Assembly: GCF_000090795.2 (NCBI RefSeq)
Contig: NW_003546657.1
Coordinates: 28,853 to 61,215, forward strand
Reading direction: 5' to 3'
DNA length: 32,363 bases
Origin: Amphimedon queenslandica
Taxonomy: Eukaryota > Porifera > Demospongiae > Haplosclerida > Niphatidae
Position 1 is the first letter of the stretch. Every line of letters begins with the position of its first letter. The position numbers and the translations under genes were made by a program. Below, piece by piece: positions 1-11,000 of the stretch. The notes beneath the pieces were generated by a model. That model saw nothing but the letters and a program-made list of their open reading frames with translations, made no database searches and was not told where the DNA came from.

Positions 1-570
1 TTTGGAACTATAGGATCTCATGACAATGTATTTACCAGTGACCACTTCCGATGTAATTTATTCTTTCCTGTTATTGATAAGTTTTTAATGGAGTTAAATA
101 CTCGGTTTGATGAGAGAAACATCTTAGTTATGCAAGGAGTATCATCTTGTACACCATCATCTCCTACCTTTCTATCTGTTCATAATTTAACTAAGTTTGC
201 TACTGCTTATAACATTGACACACATTCACTTGAAGTAGAATGTAATCTTCTACGTCATTCTTTTTCTACAACAAAACCAGTCACTACATTAGCCAGTTTT
301 GGTTCATATCTTCTCTCTCGACTTCCAGCTTTCTCTACTCTGTGTGAATTAGTCCGTGTTGCTTTGACAATTACTGTCACCAGTGCTGAGAGTGAATGAT
401 CCTTTTCTACCATGAAAAGAATTAAAACAAGATTAAAAACAACAATGGTAGAGGAAAGATTGTCTGACCTGTCCATATTGTCAATTGAAAAAGAGGTCGC
501 ACAGTCAATAGAAGAAGATAAATCTTTAATGAGTTTGCTAGTAGTGATAAAAATAGGTGAATTCTTTTAA
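1..570 (+). pseudogene. hAT transposase, C-terminal part (nonsense-disrupted, 5' end outside window)
   Basis: The frame is open from base 1 and reads as the C-terminal half of a hAT-superfamily transposase of the ZMYM1/TTF-like group. The stretch before the dimerisation region includes VIDKFLMELNTRFDERN (bases 73-123). The hAT dimerisation motif follows: VRVALTITVTSAESE, a TGA at 397-399, then SFSTMKRIKTRLKTTM in the same frame, ending at TAA 568-570. Family members carry an arginine where the TGA sits (S/C-E-R-S-F-S), so a CGA to TGA change is the simplest explanation. Apart from that stop the frame is intact to its natural end. The catalytic N-terminal half lies to the left of the window. 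In a living element the protein would cut and rejoin transposon ends in the nucleus; this copy is predicted dead unless the stop is read through. Confidence 0.85.
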
Positions 571-764
571 ATTAGTATAAATTTCCACCAAGAGGAGTGG
601 CAAACCTATTTATTAATTGATTTATTATCGACCTTAAAAATTACGCAGATGCCCAGATTTACATAAATGCAAATAAAAGTTGGCGTGGTCAAAATCGCGC
701 GCGCTTTGCGCGCCAATTTTTTCTTCCTTCACCCCCCACTCTCCACAGGCTAGATCCGCCACTG
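571..764 (+). mobile_element. 3' subterminal region and right terminus of the hAT element
   Basis: Following the transposase stop is about 190 bp of noncoding DNA ending in CTAGATCCGCCACTG (750-764). Read inward this is CAGTGGCGGATCTAG, a terminus of the type common in hAT elements. A subterminal GC hairpin, GCGCGC-TTT-containing loop-GCGCGC (about 699-713), sits in otherwise AT-rich DNA. The adjacent 8 bases (765-772) would be the target duplication, but the left end is outside the window, so this cannot be tested here. Confidence 0.65.
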
Positions 765-819
765 ACAAGATGGGCCTCTCACTCCCGTAAAGTATCTTCT
801 GGTACAAAATCTTCCACAC

Positions 820-1018
820 CTAGGCCACACTATTGTCATTTGCAAACGTTTCATAAAGGAAGGCAACAACTATATTGTCCGCCAGTCTCGTCATGCTAAG
901 GTGCAATGTCCTTTTCTCAATTATGCATCGTTGCTCATAATAATGTTTCTTATCAAAAATCCTGTACTTAAATCCTATGTCATGTAGTAGTCTTTTCAGT
1001 AGCATCTTTCTTTCATTA
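820..1018 (-). pseudogene. IS630/Tc1-like (DDE_3) transposase fragment
   Basis: The minus strand encodes about 66 residues, including LLKRLLHDIGFKYRIFDKKH and later VVAFLYETFANDNSV. This matches the order expected just before and at a catalytic motif of eukaryotic IS630-like DDE transposases: helix-turn-helix end, glycine-phenylalanine-aromatic linker, then a hydrophobic strand with the motif usually read as (Y/F)(L/T)DET(W/F). Here the catalytic aspartate position is tyrosine (FLYETF), and a stop follows within a few codons. No downstream catalytic region is recognisable. It abuts the hAT right end. The assignment rests on a short motif and could be wrong. Confidence 0.5.
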
Positions 1019-1020
1019 AA

Positions 1021-2020
1021 AATTTATTGTCTTCAGTAGTTTAAGTGTCATTACGCTTTCTTTCGACTATCAATCTTATAAATTTTAGATCATATATAAT
1101 CAATGTCAAAAGTGTCAGGTTTTCATTATTATGTAGAAGTATGCAGCGTTGTGATGGTGGTTGAAAAGTAACAGTCTGTTCTTAGGTCAAGTCCTCTCCT
1201 TGTCCTATCGTCTATTCATGTTATAGTAGATGTCGTTTTGAAATAATGTTATATACAGTCCTTATACCTATTTCTAGACTACAAAAGAATATAAAAATAT
1301 TACCAGTTCTCTTGTCACAATAATGTAATATCACAATCAGCAAATGGTATCTGGCGTTGCCATGAAAGTACATGGCTCACTTCTAGCGTTTGCTGTCCTT
1401 TTTAGTCGTCAGATCCCTCATCCTTGTCAGTGTTGTTCGTTAAAAGTGTCAAAAATATTACATATAATTGTCTTTGCTTGTTTTTTCTGTTGTTGACCTT
1501 GTTCAGTGCAGTCTTATTTGTCCTTGCAGTCTCATTCACTGTATCCACAAATATCATCAAATATGGGCGGGATTACTGGCTGTCAGTACTAATTTTGTGG
1601 CTTGTGCTTGGATTTTACTTTAGCCTTGAACAAGCTTTTCCCTGATATTATCATGTATCAACTTACCATGTCCACAGAGTTGTTATGCAGTGACACAAGC
1701 TGTCTTTAGCACGTAAACTAAGATGGCTATCGAAATGGTTAGTGAAAAGTCTGTGTGGCCCAAGTAAAGGTATTTATCAGCTTATTACAATGCACACAAA
1801 ACCATTGTATACCAAATTCCATATAATAAATGTACAGTATAATGTAAGGTGAACAGGTATTTGGCAGTATGGATAATCAGCAGGCAGAGGGGTTAGAGTG
1901 GGAACTCAAACATATCTTAAATCACCAGTTCTGGTTTTTAAGGCCAGACTGCCTTGACCGGTGTCTGTCATACTACTTGTAAACACAATCTGTTTGTTGT
2001 TGTAACACTCTTAAGTGACA
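1021..2020. other. No gene recognised
   Basis: AT-rich DNA with frequent stops in all frames. A 73-codon hydrophobic open frame at 1424-1645 (+) has membrane-like composition but no recognisable domain or coding context, and I do not call it a gene. The right edge may contain further decayed sequence of the MULE-like relic that follows. Confidence 0.5.
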
Positions 2021-2029
2021 ATAAACTTC

Positions 2030-2528
2030 AGTTTAGCTCATATTCTTCCAGATTCACAGTCAATGCTTTGCGCCAAACCTTGTCTACATGCCAAGGACGA
2101 TAAAACTGTCCCGACCTACTACTAGCACCAAAACTCCAATGCATGCTGTGTAGAACTGGTCAGACATAAACACAGTAGAGTCAATCACTCCTACGATTGC
2201 TTTTAGAGGTTTAAAAAATTCATATAAACAGCAATACGATTACATATGGCCCAGGCTTCAAGTATACCCTCACCATGTCAATCAATTACAAGCACTTTCA
2301 TCAGACTAAAATTGCAAGCATTAGTTTCATGTGTGTAATCAGTGCATATCACATTACTGCCATACTGCAACATCATGTCCTTTTGACACTCTGTCTGAAA
2401 TGCAAAAAATCTGCCTTTCCAATATTGTCACACTTTTCACCCTGTTTATCTCCTTGGTTTTTGAAAACTAGAACAGGGTTGTACTCCACTTTTATTGTAG
2501 CAACCCATGCCAATACACTCGTATCATC
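2030..2528 (-). pseudogene. MULE-like transposase fragment
   Basis: Reading the minus strand from about 2528 downward gives DDTSVLAWVATIKVEYNPVL, then a QGD-type turn, FQTECQKDMMLQYGSNVICT, an aspartate, an S/T-H-x-T-N segment, VLVID, a stop (TGA at 2278-2280), HGEGILEAWAICNR, and further on RPWHVDKVWRKAL. This order matches Mutator-like (MULE) transposases of marine invertebrates: NPVL-lead, ICxDxTHxTN strand with the first catalytic aspartate (kept here as ICTDYTHETN), GEG-x-AW-x-x-NR, then (S/T)WHVD(K/R)xWR. The frame carries at least two stops and drifts between frames, and there is no detectable C-terminal half. It begins inside the end of the gag-like relic. Confidence 0.6.
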
Positions 2529-3165
2529 CCGTAACTGTCATCGTCGAGGTCTACACTCGTATTACAAGGAGAATACTGAGCTGTCTTGGGACAGGTGTTC
2601 TGTATGTGGCACATTGCTCCACAAAAAAAGCATGGACCAATTGGTCTTTGTTCCAGTCCTATCACTCTAGTAGAGGATGTGAAAAGTAACAAGAGACCTG
2701 CCACCTGTAACAAGAACCCACTGCCTCCCGCTCTGCTGCAAGACTTGTCTTATGAAACTAGCTCTCGAAGCAACCTTGTCTGTGGTGGCAGCTGCTGCAT
2801 GCTTCTCGGCAGACTTTTCCGCCATTGATATCCTCTTCTCATCATCCTTGTTGTTTGCAAGCACATCACAAACTTCCACCCATGCACTGACCGATTTGCT
2901 ATTCTTATGAGCTTCTGCCTATAGGCAATCAGCTCCATACGTTCTTTGACGGCCTTCCTAGCTTTGGTAATAGATTCTGTTACTGCCTCGGGAGGATCCA
3001 GGACAGCTCTGGGTATGACCTCAGGGAGCTTCAATTATTGAGCCGCATCTGACAACTTGTCCTCTATCTTCTCATTGACAATAAATAGATCCTAATTTCC
3101 TTTGCTCCTAAAGTCCAACGCAGATCTGTCTACTCTGGGCTTCTTTGCAGCAATATCAGCTACTT
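2492..3165 (-). pseudogene. gag-like zinc-knuckle protein relic of a retroelement
   Basis: Three successive minus-strand frames form one decayed protein: about 3165-2880, 2879-2740, and 2713-2492. The first is rich in charged helix-forming residues and contains a W-containing linker. The second carries a D-E-K acidic segment and an AEK/AAA coiled-coil-like stretch. The last contains a CX2CX4HX4C zinc knuckle (C-FF-C-GAMC-H-IQNT-C). That order is typical of gag-like proteins of cnidarian and sponge retroelements, probably of the tyrosine-recombinase/DIRS type, though the class is inferred. Two in-frame stops in the first segment and two frame changes mark it as dead. No reverse transcriptase adjoins it. 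Confidence 0.55.
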
Positions 3166-3169
3166 TATC

Positions 3170-3905
3170 CTATCTTCTCGAGAACCTCCAAAACACTTCT
3201 GTATTCTGATCATTGGATCTTTAAATGGCCTATATCAGCTCCTGCAGTCTGTCTTCCTCGAGTGTCATGAAGACAGACAAAATAATATATGGAATAGAAA
3301 GAAGGAATGTCTATAGTCTAGTTTGCCTGCACTTGTACCATGCTGTACACTGAAGAACATGTAAATCATCACACACCTATATAACATGTAGGATAAGCCA
3401 CGTTCACAGGTGTGCTCTGTTATTACTGTGGGAGCTCATTTTTTGCCTAATTCATTAGATTCAACAGCCAGAGAATATACCTTCTTGTAGTCTGTAGTTT
3501 GTCCCTATCTTTGTCATTCCTTATTCTTCATTTACCGTGTCCCTGATGTCGTCTTAATGACCAACCGCATGTTCACCATTGTTATGGCAGAGGTATGATA
3601 CTTTTTTCTACTTATTTTGTCATGACGATAGTATCATGATGGAATACACAACAACAATACCTCAACGAAGTCGTGTGGGTCAGTTACGTTTCGATGTGCT
3701 TGGTGTAATGATATAAAACAAGTCTGATAATAACCAGTATCAATTTGGGTTATTTATATAAGAAAATGAAGTAAAGTATGGTAATGTATGTGTACGTCAT
3801 AAATAAATTTTCTTAGATTTACCAATGCTATGGTTCTGCCAGTGTATATGTTTGGAAATGGGAAGTGGAGATGCACTTTAAGGTCTTTCAGTTTATTGAT
3901 TTACT
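3170..3905. other. No gene recognised
   Basis: AT-rich DNA between the gag-like relic and the first Gypsy fragment. No reverse-transcriptase motif is visible in the plus frames that would extend the Gypsy element leftwards, so that element appears 5'-truncated within or just before RNase H, or its upstream part has decayed past recognition. Confidence 0.5.
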
Positions 3906-3908
3906 CTC

Positions 3909-5635
3909 GGTCATGAACAACAATATATGAACAATCATTGGCAACCACTTTCAAATTTTTCCAGGAAGGTTTCCCCAACTGAGCAAAGGTATAGCACTTT
4001 TGATTGAGAGCTCCTAGCCATTTGAAGGTCATGTCTTCACTGTCCGCACTGACCACAATTTCACTCACATATTCCTTACATACCATATCTAATAAATATT
4101 CACTACGACAACTCAGAAATGTCGATTACATACAGTCTATCTGGAAATTTTTACTGTGATTTAAATTTTACTGGATTAGAATTTCACAAAAAATTAGATT
4201 ACCCATATAATTACATGCCACATTCAATAATACATGAGAGTCTTATTTATTAAAAATTAAATCACAGCACAATTTTAAACCGCAAAAATTTCCTACCACA
4301 CTAATTTCCTGATCTACTGTATGTCAATTTACCAGTGATATTTGTCACATACAGGGTAAGGACAACCCAGTTGCTGATGCATTGTCCAGAAGAAATGGAT
4401 ACTGCTCAAGATAGGTGAGTTTCTTTCTGCAGAGTCTCGACATCACTCTCTCACTTTGGAACCTTCCCTCTTCCTCAATCTACACACTATTAACTGTGAC
4501 GTTTCTCATGAAGTACCACACCCTGTTGTTCCACTCTTTCAGGCGGTTAGTTTTTGATGCTTTGCACTGGCTCTCTCATCCAGGTATTAAAGCCACTCAC
4601 AAGCTCATGTCAAGTCAATTCGTGTGGCCCAAGATGTATTCTGATATAAAAGGATGGACTCGTACATGACTCTTGTCAACGGTCCAAAGTAATGTCACTC
4701 TTTCATTTTTTCACACACCTGATTCTTGATTAGATCACATGCATGTCGATATTGTTGGCCCTCTTCCTGCTTCTAAAGGTCATACATATCTACTCACTTG
4801 TATTGATACATTCACTAGATGGCCAAAGGCATTCCCTCTCACTGATATTACTGCTCTTTTGGTGGCTTATTCTCTCATTTCTGGATGGATTTCAAGGCTT
4901 GGAGTCCCATCCACTGTTACTACTAATTGCAGAGGTGAATTTGAATCTGATCTCTGGTACCAACTCATAATACTACTGGGTACTGCGCATATTCACACCA
5001 TAGCCTACCACCCCCAAGCGAATAGTATTATGAAACGTTTCCACAGACAACTGAAAGTAGCTCCTAAAGCTCACAATGACTCTTCATGGACCAACTTTCT
5101 TCCATTGGTATTACTCGGCATACGTACTGCCCTTAAGGAGGATCTTTACTGCACTACTGCAAAACTTGTATATGGTATGTCCCTCCTTCTCCCTAGTCAA
5201 TTCTTTTCTCCTTCCCTTTCCTCCTCTACTCCTGATTTTAACTGTATCATTCGACTCAAGCAGTACATAATTACATTACATGCTAGTCCTACTCGCACTC
5301 AGAATACTTGTGATTTATTTCCTCTCAACTACTCTATATGTCTTTGTAGAGATGCAGTTAAGATGCCCTTGCAAAAACCATACAATGGCATATATCAAGT
5401 ATTGTGTCGCTCAGACAAATATTTTGTCTTAGATATTAATGGTCGGAATGATGCTATTGGTATAGATTGATTAAAGACTGGTAATATTGATTCCTTAACT
5501 TCTACTAATACTACTGACGATACTCCTAACACTGCTATTAATGATCACACTGCTACTCCGCCTATTACTTCCACTTCAGTCACGTGTAATCATTTAGAAT
5601 GCCATGTACATTTTCCCTCTCATCTCAATTTGTAA
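3909..5635 (+). pseudogene. Ty3/Gypsy retrotransposon pol fragment 1 (RNase H, integrase)
   Basis: The plus strand from 3909 reads as the RNase H region typical of Ty3/Gypsy elements (WQP and FSRKVSP from 3939, then RYSTFD, then a TGA at 4005-4007 where the family has arginine). It continues through DH and SNKYSLRQLR to 4132, is interrupted by a MITE, and resumes at 4322 with the HIQGKDNPVADALSR end of RNase H. The integrase zinc-binding part (LHWLSHPGIKATHKL, about 4565) loses its cysteines to a stop and frame change near 4668. The integrase core is one open frame, 4739-5470 (243 codons). Its first catalytic aspartate (residue 4) remains, but the second is asparagine (residue 63) and the catalytic glutamate is lysine (residue 99). 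A degenerate tail runs to TAA 5633-5635. Reverse transcriptase is absent. Confidence 0.9.
4133..4319. mobile_element. 187-bp MITE inserted in the Gypsy RNase H (TA target)
   Basis: The insert begins CAGTCTATCTGGAAATT and ends AATTTCCTGATCTACTG, imperfect terminal inverted repeats starting CAGT. Second-tier inverted repeats (GGAAATTTTT...AAAAATTTCC) lie just inside. It is flanked by TA on both sides (4131-4132 and 4320-4321). Deleting the element plus one TA joins the two halves of the Gypsy RNase H without a frame change, an independent test of these boundaries. CAGT ends with a TA duplication point to a Tc1/mariner-type non-autonomous element. No coding capacity. Confidence 0.75.
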
Positions 5636-5649
5636 GGTACTGTTGCACT

Positions 5650-5850
5650 GGAGGGGAAGTACTGTAGCGGATGGTTAACTATTATTACAGTTCTCATTAT
5701 TACGATTATTGTTATTATCATTAATGCAACTACTGTTATTCTTATTGTAACTTGTGTGCACATGCACACATTATCTCTTCTGACATTTTTCTCTCATGTT
5801 GTACTGTCTTTTCTCTGTAACAGTTGTGTCCTTTGATTTTGTTATCAGAG
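5650..5850 (+). repeat. Polypurine tract and probable 3' LTR of Gypsy fragment 1
   Basis: GGAGGGGAAG (5650-5659), 15 bases after the pol stop, looks like a polypurine tract. It is followed by TACTGTAGCGG, a plausible LTR start (TG at 5663). The following roughly 190 bp is AT-rich and noncoding until the second Gypsy fragment begins. The LTR right end is not fixed: no CA terminus and target duplication could be paired, and no matching 5' LTR is in the window. Confidence 0.5.
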
Positions 5851-7531
5851 AACTTTACTCACCTTAGTGCTATTCTTCACAGTAAACAGGCTGAAGTTGA
5901 TTTTCAGCCTTCTAAATTTAGCTCTTTTATTAGTAGGTATTCCCAACAACTTTGGCGATACCACTTTAGCTGCATATTTATCCATTCGTAACTTAAGGTA
6001 CTTTGTTGAAGGTTGTACATTTTCTGTTTATTCTGAGCAGAAACCATTCACTTACCATACGTTTAAAGAGTCTGATAAACGTTAATGACATCAGTCTTCA
6101 CAATTGGACTTCACATCGCAGTTCACTACTGACATCAGATATATTTGTGGTCAATTGAATTTGGTGGCTGATGCTTTATCTGGCAATGCACTTAATCAGC
6201 TGTCTTCATCAGAGACACCCCCAGCTGAAGGTCATTGCTGTGGCTCAATGAGATTGTCAATTTCTTTCTGAGCAAACGTCTACACTCTCTTCATTTGAAG
6301 CAAGTTGCTATTCCTCATTTAAATCTCACTGTTGTGACACTTCTAAGGAAACACCCCACCCAGTACTACCACCTCCATTTCGTTGTACTATATTTGACTG
6401 ACTTCATTCGCTCTCACATTCTTCAATTTGTTCTACTGTCAAGCTGATTTCATCTCAATTTGTTTTGCCTCAATTGGCTCCCAATATCATGTCGTGGAGT
6501 TTCTCTTGTCTTCCCTGTCAAAGGTCAAAGGTACATACACACTTTGTCTCACCTGTAGGTACTTTCCCTGCTACTACACAGTTTGACTATAATGACATTG
6601 ATATTGTTGGACCACTTCCCTTATCTCATGGTTTCACATATTTATTTACTTGTACAGACAGGTTCACTACATGGCCTGAAGCCTTTCCTATAGCCTACAT
6701 ATCTGCTCTAACTATTGCTTGTGCTCTAGTAGGTGGTTGGATATCACGTTTTCGTGTCCTTTTAGAGGCAGTCGATTTGAATCCTCTCTCCTTGATCAAC
6801 TCACTCGTTTCTTAGGTACTGATAGATGTTGTACTACAGCATACCACCCTCAAGCTAATGGTATGATGAAGAGAGATTCCATCGTCAACTGAAAGCTGCC
6901 TTGAAAGCTCATTGACTTTTGAAGAGTCATGCAATGAGTCCCTCCCTCTAGTGTTATTAGATATTTGTACTGCTGTTAAAGAGGACATACATTACTCTCC
7001 AGTTGAACTAGTTTATGATACAACTGTTCATCTCCCTTAAAATTTTTTCTGTCATACTAATTCACTTTTACTTTCATAGTCCTCAGAGTATGTTGCTCAA
7101 CTCAAGTGTTACATGCGTTTTCCTTGACTCACTCTAGTGCACTTTCCAACAACTCGATATACTCATATTCCTGATTCACTCTCTTTCTCTTCACATATAT
7201 TGATTCAACATGATTTGGTATAGAAACCTTTTCATTGTCCTTATGATGGACCGTATAAAGTACTGGAATGTACTGAGAAATATTGTCTTGAATATTAATG
7301 GTAGTTGAGACACTATATCTATTGATCGTCTCAAACCAGCACTTATAGACAAAACAAGTACTACTCTCCGTAACCATTATTCTCTCTTAACAGTCTCATT
7401 CTACTTCTTTCTCCTCTACTCCTTTGACCACTGCCCGTTGTAAGACCAACACTACTCCTGTAGAGACTGATGGTCCTCAAATTTTTTGTTCTGGTCGATG
7501 CGTTTGTTTTCCTAATTGACTCAATATTTGA
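5850..7531 (+). pseudogene. Ty3/Gypsy retrotransposon pol fragment 2 (RNase H, integrase)
   Basis: A second, more decayed Gypsy pol starts inside RNase H (LAAYLSIRNLRYFVEG at about 5970-6015, LVADALS near 6160). The integrase begins around 6500 with LPCQRSKV. The core opens in 6465-6815 (DIVGPLP with an intact first aspartate, TCTDRFTTWPEAFP). Near 6750 the frame shifts and a short stretch that should hold the second catalytic aspartate is missing. After the shift, TTAYHPQANGMMKR is legible, with lysine where the catalytic glutamate belongs. Several stops follow, and the tail resembles that of fragment 1, ending at 7531. By eye the two cores are only about half identical, so these are different lineages rather than a recent tandem duplication. 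Confidence 0.85.
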
Positions 7532-7552
7532 TCTTTTGTTCACTTGTTCTAT

Positions 7553-7745
7553 GAAAGAGAGTACAGTAGTGTAAACTTACGGTATGTTTATTATTTGTTG
7601 TTATTATTACTGCTATTATTATTATTATTTCTATTATTATTATTTTTTTATTTATTGTTGATTAAGTTTTTATTCATCAATTTAAAGTATCAATAATAAT
7701 AATAATAATAATAATAAATAATTAAAATACATTATTATTATTATG
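7553..7745 (+). repeat. Polypurine tract, LTR-like start, then ATT/AAT microsatellite
   Basis: GAAAGAGAG followed by TACAGTAGTG (7554-7571) mirrors the polypurine tract and TACTGTAGCGG start after fragment 1, suggesting the 3' LTR of fragment 2. Within it lie TTATTATTA runs (7601-7660), an AAT run (7692-7718) and a further ATT run to about 7744. No LTR right boundary was found. Confidence 0.45.
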
Positions 7746-7783
7746 GCTATTATGGTTTCAATCATGAAAGAGAATATGTCACC

Positions 7784-8005
7784 ATAATTAACAAAAGGTA
7801 CCTTATGGCCGATAAAAAAATTTGTCTTTGTAGGACAAAATGCTATTTCCTGACTTTAGTTTATCATAAAATTACTGTAGAGGATAAAAAAGTGACCATG
7901 TAACTTCTACAAACAATGGTAGTCTAACAGAGCACTCACAGGATAATATTTTACATCATATTCATAAAATTAAAAATCCACCATAAGGTACCTTTTGTCA
8001 ATTAT
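7784..8005. mobile_element. 222-bp MITE with KpnI-site-bearing inverted repeats
   Basis: The left end (7784-7808) and the reverse complement of the right end (7981-8005) match over 25 bases with one difference. Both contain ACAAAAGGTACCTTATGG. The interior has no coding frame. TA dinucleotides at both borders fit a TA target, but the exact duplication cannot be proved because the flanks are microsatellite. It appears to be nested in the LTR-like AT-rich DNA of Gypsy fragment 2. Confidence 0.75.
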
Positions 8006-8008
8006 AGT

Positions 8009-8034
8009 CATATATATATATATATATATATATA
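8009..8034. repeat. (TA)n microsatellite
   Basis: About a dozen uninterrupted TA repeats directly beside the 222-bp MITE. Confidence 0.9.
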
Positions 8035-11000
8035 ATGATCATTGTGATTATTGTCATTATTAATATTCATTATTATTTTCACGCATGTACATAAAACACA
8101 AATGTTCTTTTGTTCATTGTTTTCGTCTTCCTTCTCCATCTCATGTTTCGCTACTTTCTCTTTACCATTGTTATCACTTTCCATGTCAATTCTTTGTTAT
8201 TTAATGATAACCTGTGGACAACCGAACTACTTCACTTTTTTCGTCTTAGCTTACTAGCTGCAGCACTTCTTTATGTGTGTTCTGCTCACTTATGAGTGCC
8301 CTTAGTGTCTTTCCAAACTGGGAACGCTCATGACATCTAACATTGAATCATCCAACAAAGTGACAAGAAATGTTTCTAATGGTTTCAAAGAGATACTCAG
8401 CAATGGTCTGCCCTATCAATATACAAACTATTATAATAGATGTACAGTATTTGTAAAATCTAGCATTATCATTTTAATTGAGCATCTTTTCTCCTTTAAA
8501 ACATATTAATTCAATAAACTTTTCATCACTGCTATCTTGACAAACTTTCACTTTGCTTATACTTTTTAGTGTGTTTATTCATGTGTCGTCATTGTGTAGT
8601 ACAGGGAGTAATTAAAGAATAATAGTGTGGTTAATTATTCCATTAAATGTGCTCAATGTGTATGTGAGACATGTGTCGATTGTCAGAGTGTGATAAATAG
8701 CGTCTTTCCTTTAAATGTGTTTTGTTGAATATAATTAGTGTTAGTCAATTCATCCTTTTTTGTTGACGATCCATCTGGCAATTCCATTGCCTCAGGAAAG
8801 TCCAGAAATTGTTTAATGGTTCACAGAGAATTCTGATGTAAATTAATATTTTGTGCTTTGCCGATGAACGTTTATGCCCTTTTATTTAATGTATGTATGT
8901 GGCCAATCTATATTTTAATATCATACAAATTGTAAACTTTCTTTTCCTTAATATCAACTATACTTAATATTAATATCTAGTCATTGTACTTTGTATGAAG
9001 TAAGTTTAAACCCTTTTAAAGTAAGTCCCTTCATTAAAAAGTGTACCAAAAACAAGGCCTATTTTTACCTTTTTCGCTTATCATGTTCTGTGTGAAGTTA
9101 AAATAAAATAAGATAAATTCTTATTAATATGATTCACTTACAGTACTGTTTAGGTATAGTAGTTGTAGATGTTGGGCTTTTATACTTTTTGTAAAAAGTG
9201 TACCTAAAGCCTTCATTGATCAGTTTTGTGGGTTATTAGTTATTCAGAAAGCGGGCGCATCATGAACAATTATTATCATTCTTTAGTAATAATCTAACCC
9301 ATAAGTTACCAGGAAGGAGCTAGGTTTGACGCTAGAGCTTTGGCTAAAAGAACATGAGGCTAAAAAAAACTTTTGGAGAAGAGAAGTGGAGAAAGGAAGT
9401 TGCAACTAGCATTTGATTTGTGTTGTTGCTATGCTACCCTATAAAACCGTGCCGTAAACTTTGTGCCATGAGGTCATGTTACCTATCCCTTTCCTTTACT
9501 CTATTATCTATGTAAGGGGTCTATTCACAAATTGTAGCTGTTTTAGTTGCTTGTCTTTTCTATGGAAATCAAGTTGCACTGGTAAAACCAGGAATTGAGA
9601 TATCATTGCTCAAAACCTAATAATTTCTAGAAAACATAAACCAAGTTAATGCACTAAAATCTAAGGTAAGCTTCAAGTAGAATACATTTTATATCTGTTT
9701 CACCATTCCTTTTAAAAAATTGGTCTTTAAAAATCATTTTATTTTGTGGAACCATCAAGAAATAGGAATCACAATTGCAAAAAAAAAAGTCATAAATGCC
9801 AAAAATTTTGCAAATTTGGTGAAGTGAGATTTACAGTTGACATTCAAAATTTAAAATCCAAAGAAATTAAATTACATGGCAAAATAAAATACAATTTCCT
9901 TCTTCTCAAAATGAGAAATTTTGATTGCTGGAAATACACACAGACCCTAAACAACCACATATTCTTGGAACAGAAGGCCACCACTTATAAAAATTCATTT
10001 AAATTCAATCATAGCAGGTCAATTATTAAAGTGTGACTACTGTGCAGATTTTTTTAATTCAAATGTGTTGGCTTTAGAGAAGTTCAAGCAAATGCAATCA
10101 ATCAATACTAATGTCTACAGTGAATTGTAAATTTTAGTTCTAAGCATATCGATAAAGGAGGTAAGCTGTTGTTACAACAATCAAAATTTAAGTTAATAGA
10201 ATAGAACCAGTCTCAAATACATGTTTGTCCTCTATAAGCGACTCTTCAGATAGGACGGAACAACAACTACAGAGACATATATCAATAGCATTACATGCAT
10301 TAATTTTTAACAGATGCCAGCCTTAATGCTTTTGTGCCGTCATAAGGCAAACTCCTTTTCATTTAAGTGTCATTTTTAAGGCAATGGAATCAAAGATCAC
10401 AATATCTAATTCTGTGCATAGAAAAGTGAAATTTCTCCGATTGTCTAATCATATTAAATAGCTCATTGTAAAAGTGATTCATCTGAGTTGACTGTAAAGT
10501 GAATTTCATTTGTGACACTGCAAAGCATTCTTTTTGTTTGTGAGTGCCTTCCACACAATTTAACAGAGAAAGCAAAAGCAAGTTTACAATTTATGCTGAG
10601 CAGACAATCCCCATCATCACTTTACAATGAATTAATTTGTTAATATGAACAAAAAAGACTTAAAGTCATGAAAAGGAGACAAGGTAGGAAAAAGTAGAGG
10701 AAAATGTTACAATGTAGCGTCGTAAAAACGTTACTGAATCTCTTTTGATACACATACAACTTCACAGTCGCATTCTGGAAAATTTTCTGGATACATACAA
10801 ATACATTTAAGGTGCTCCACTTAGTATCTTAGCTTTCACAATAGAAGAGATTTGTACTATACTTAAACATCTGTAAGAGCCAGTTTCTTCATTTTGATGC
10901 TACAGGAACAATTGTTCGTTAAAAGTCATGGTTTAGAAAAAAGTAAACCTTTTTATTAGACACTACTGGTAAAGCATCCAACACAAAAATTGCCACATGT

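Noticed and set aside
1424-1645. 73-codon hydrophobic frame resembling a membrane protein
   Set aside because: Composition follows local T-richness; no domain, promoter or homology cue.
2275-2830. Plus-strand frames of 60-131 codons
   Set aside because: They overlap clearer MULE-like and zinc-knuckle readings on the minus strand.
3901-4086. 61-codon minus-strand open frame followed by an AATAAA-like signal
   Set aside because: It is the antisense shadow of the Gypsy RNase H text, which reads clearly on the plus strand over the same bases.
5838-5850. TTGTTATCAGAGA as a tRNA primer-binding site
   Set aside because: Similar to some Gypsy primer sites, but it runs straight into RNase H-like coding sequence of fragment 2, so the match is probably chance.
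9746-10036. 96-codon lysine/asparagine-rich frame
   Set aside because: Low-complexity A-rich DNA gives such frames by chance; no recognisable motif.
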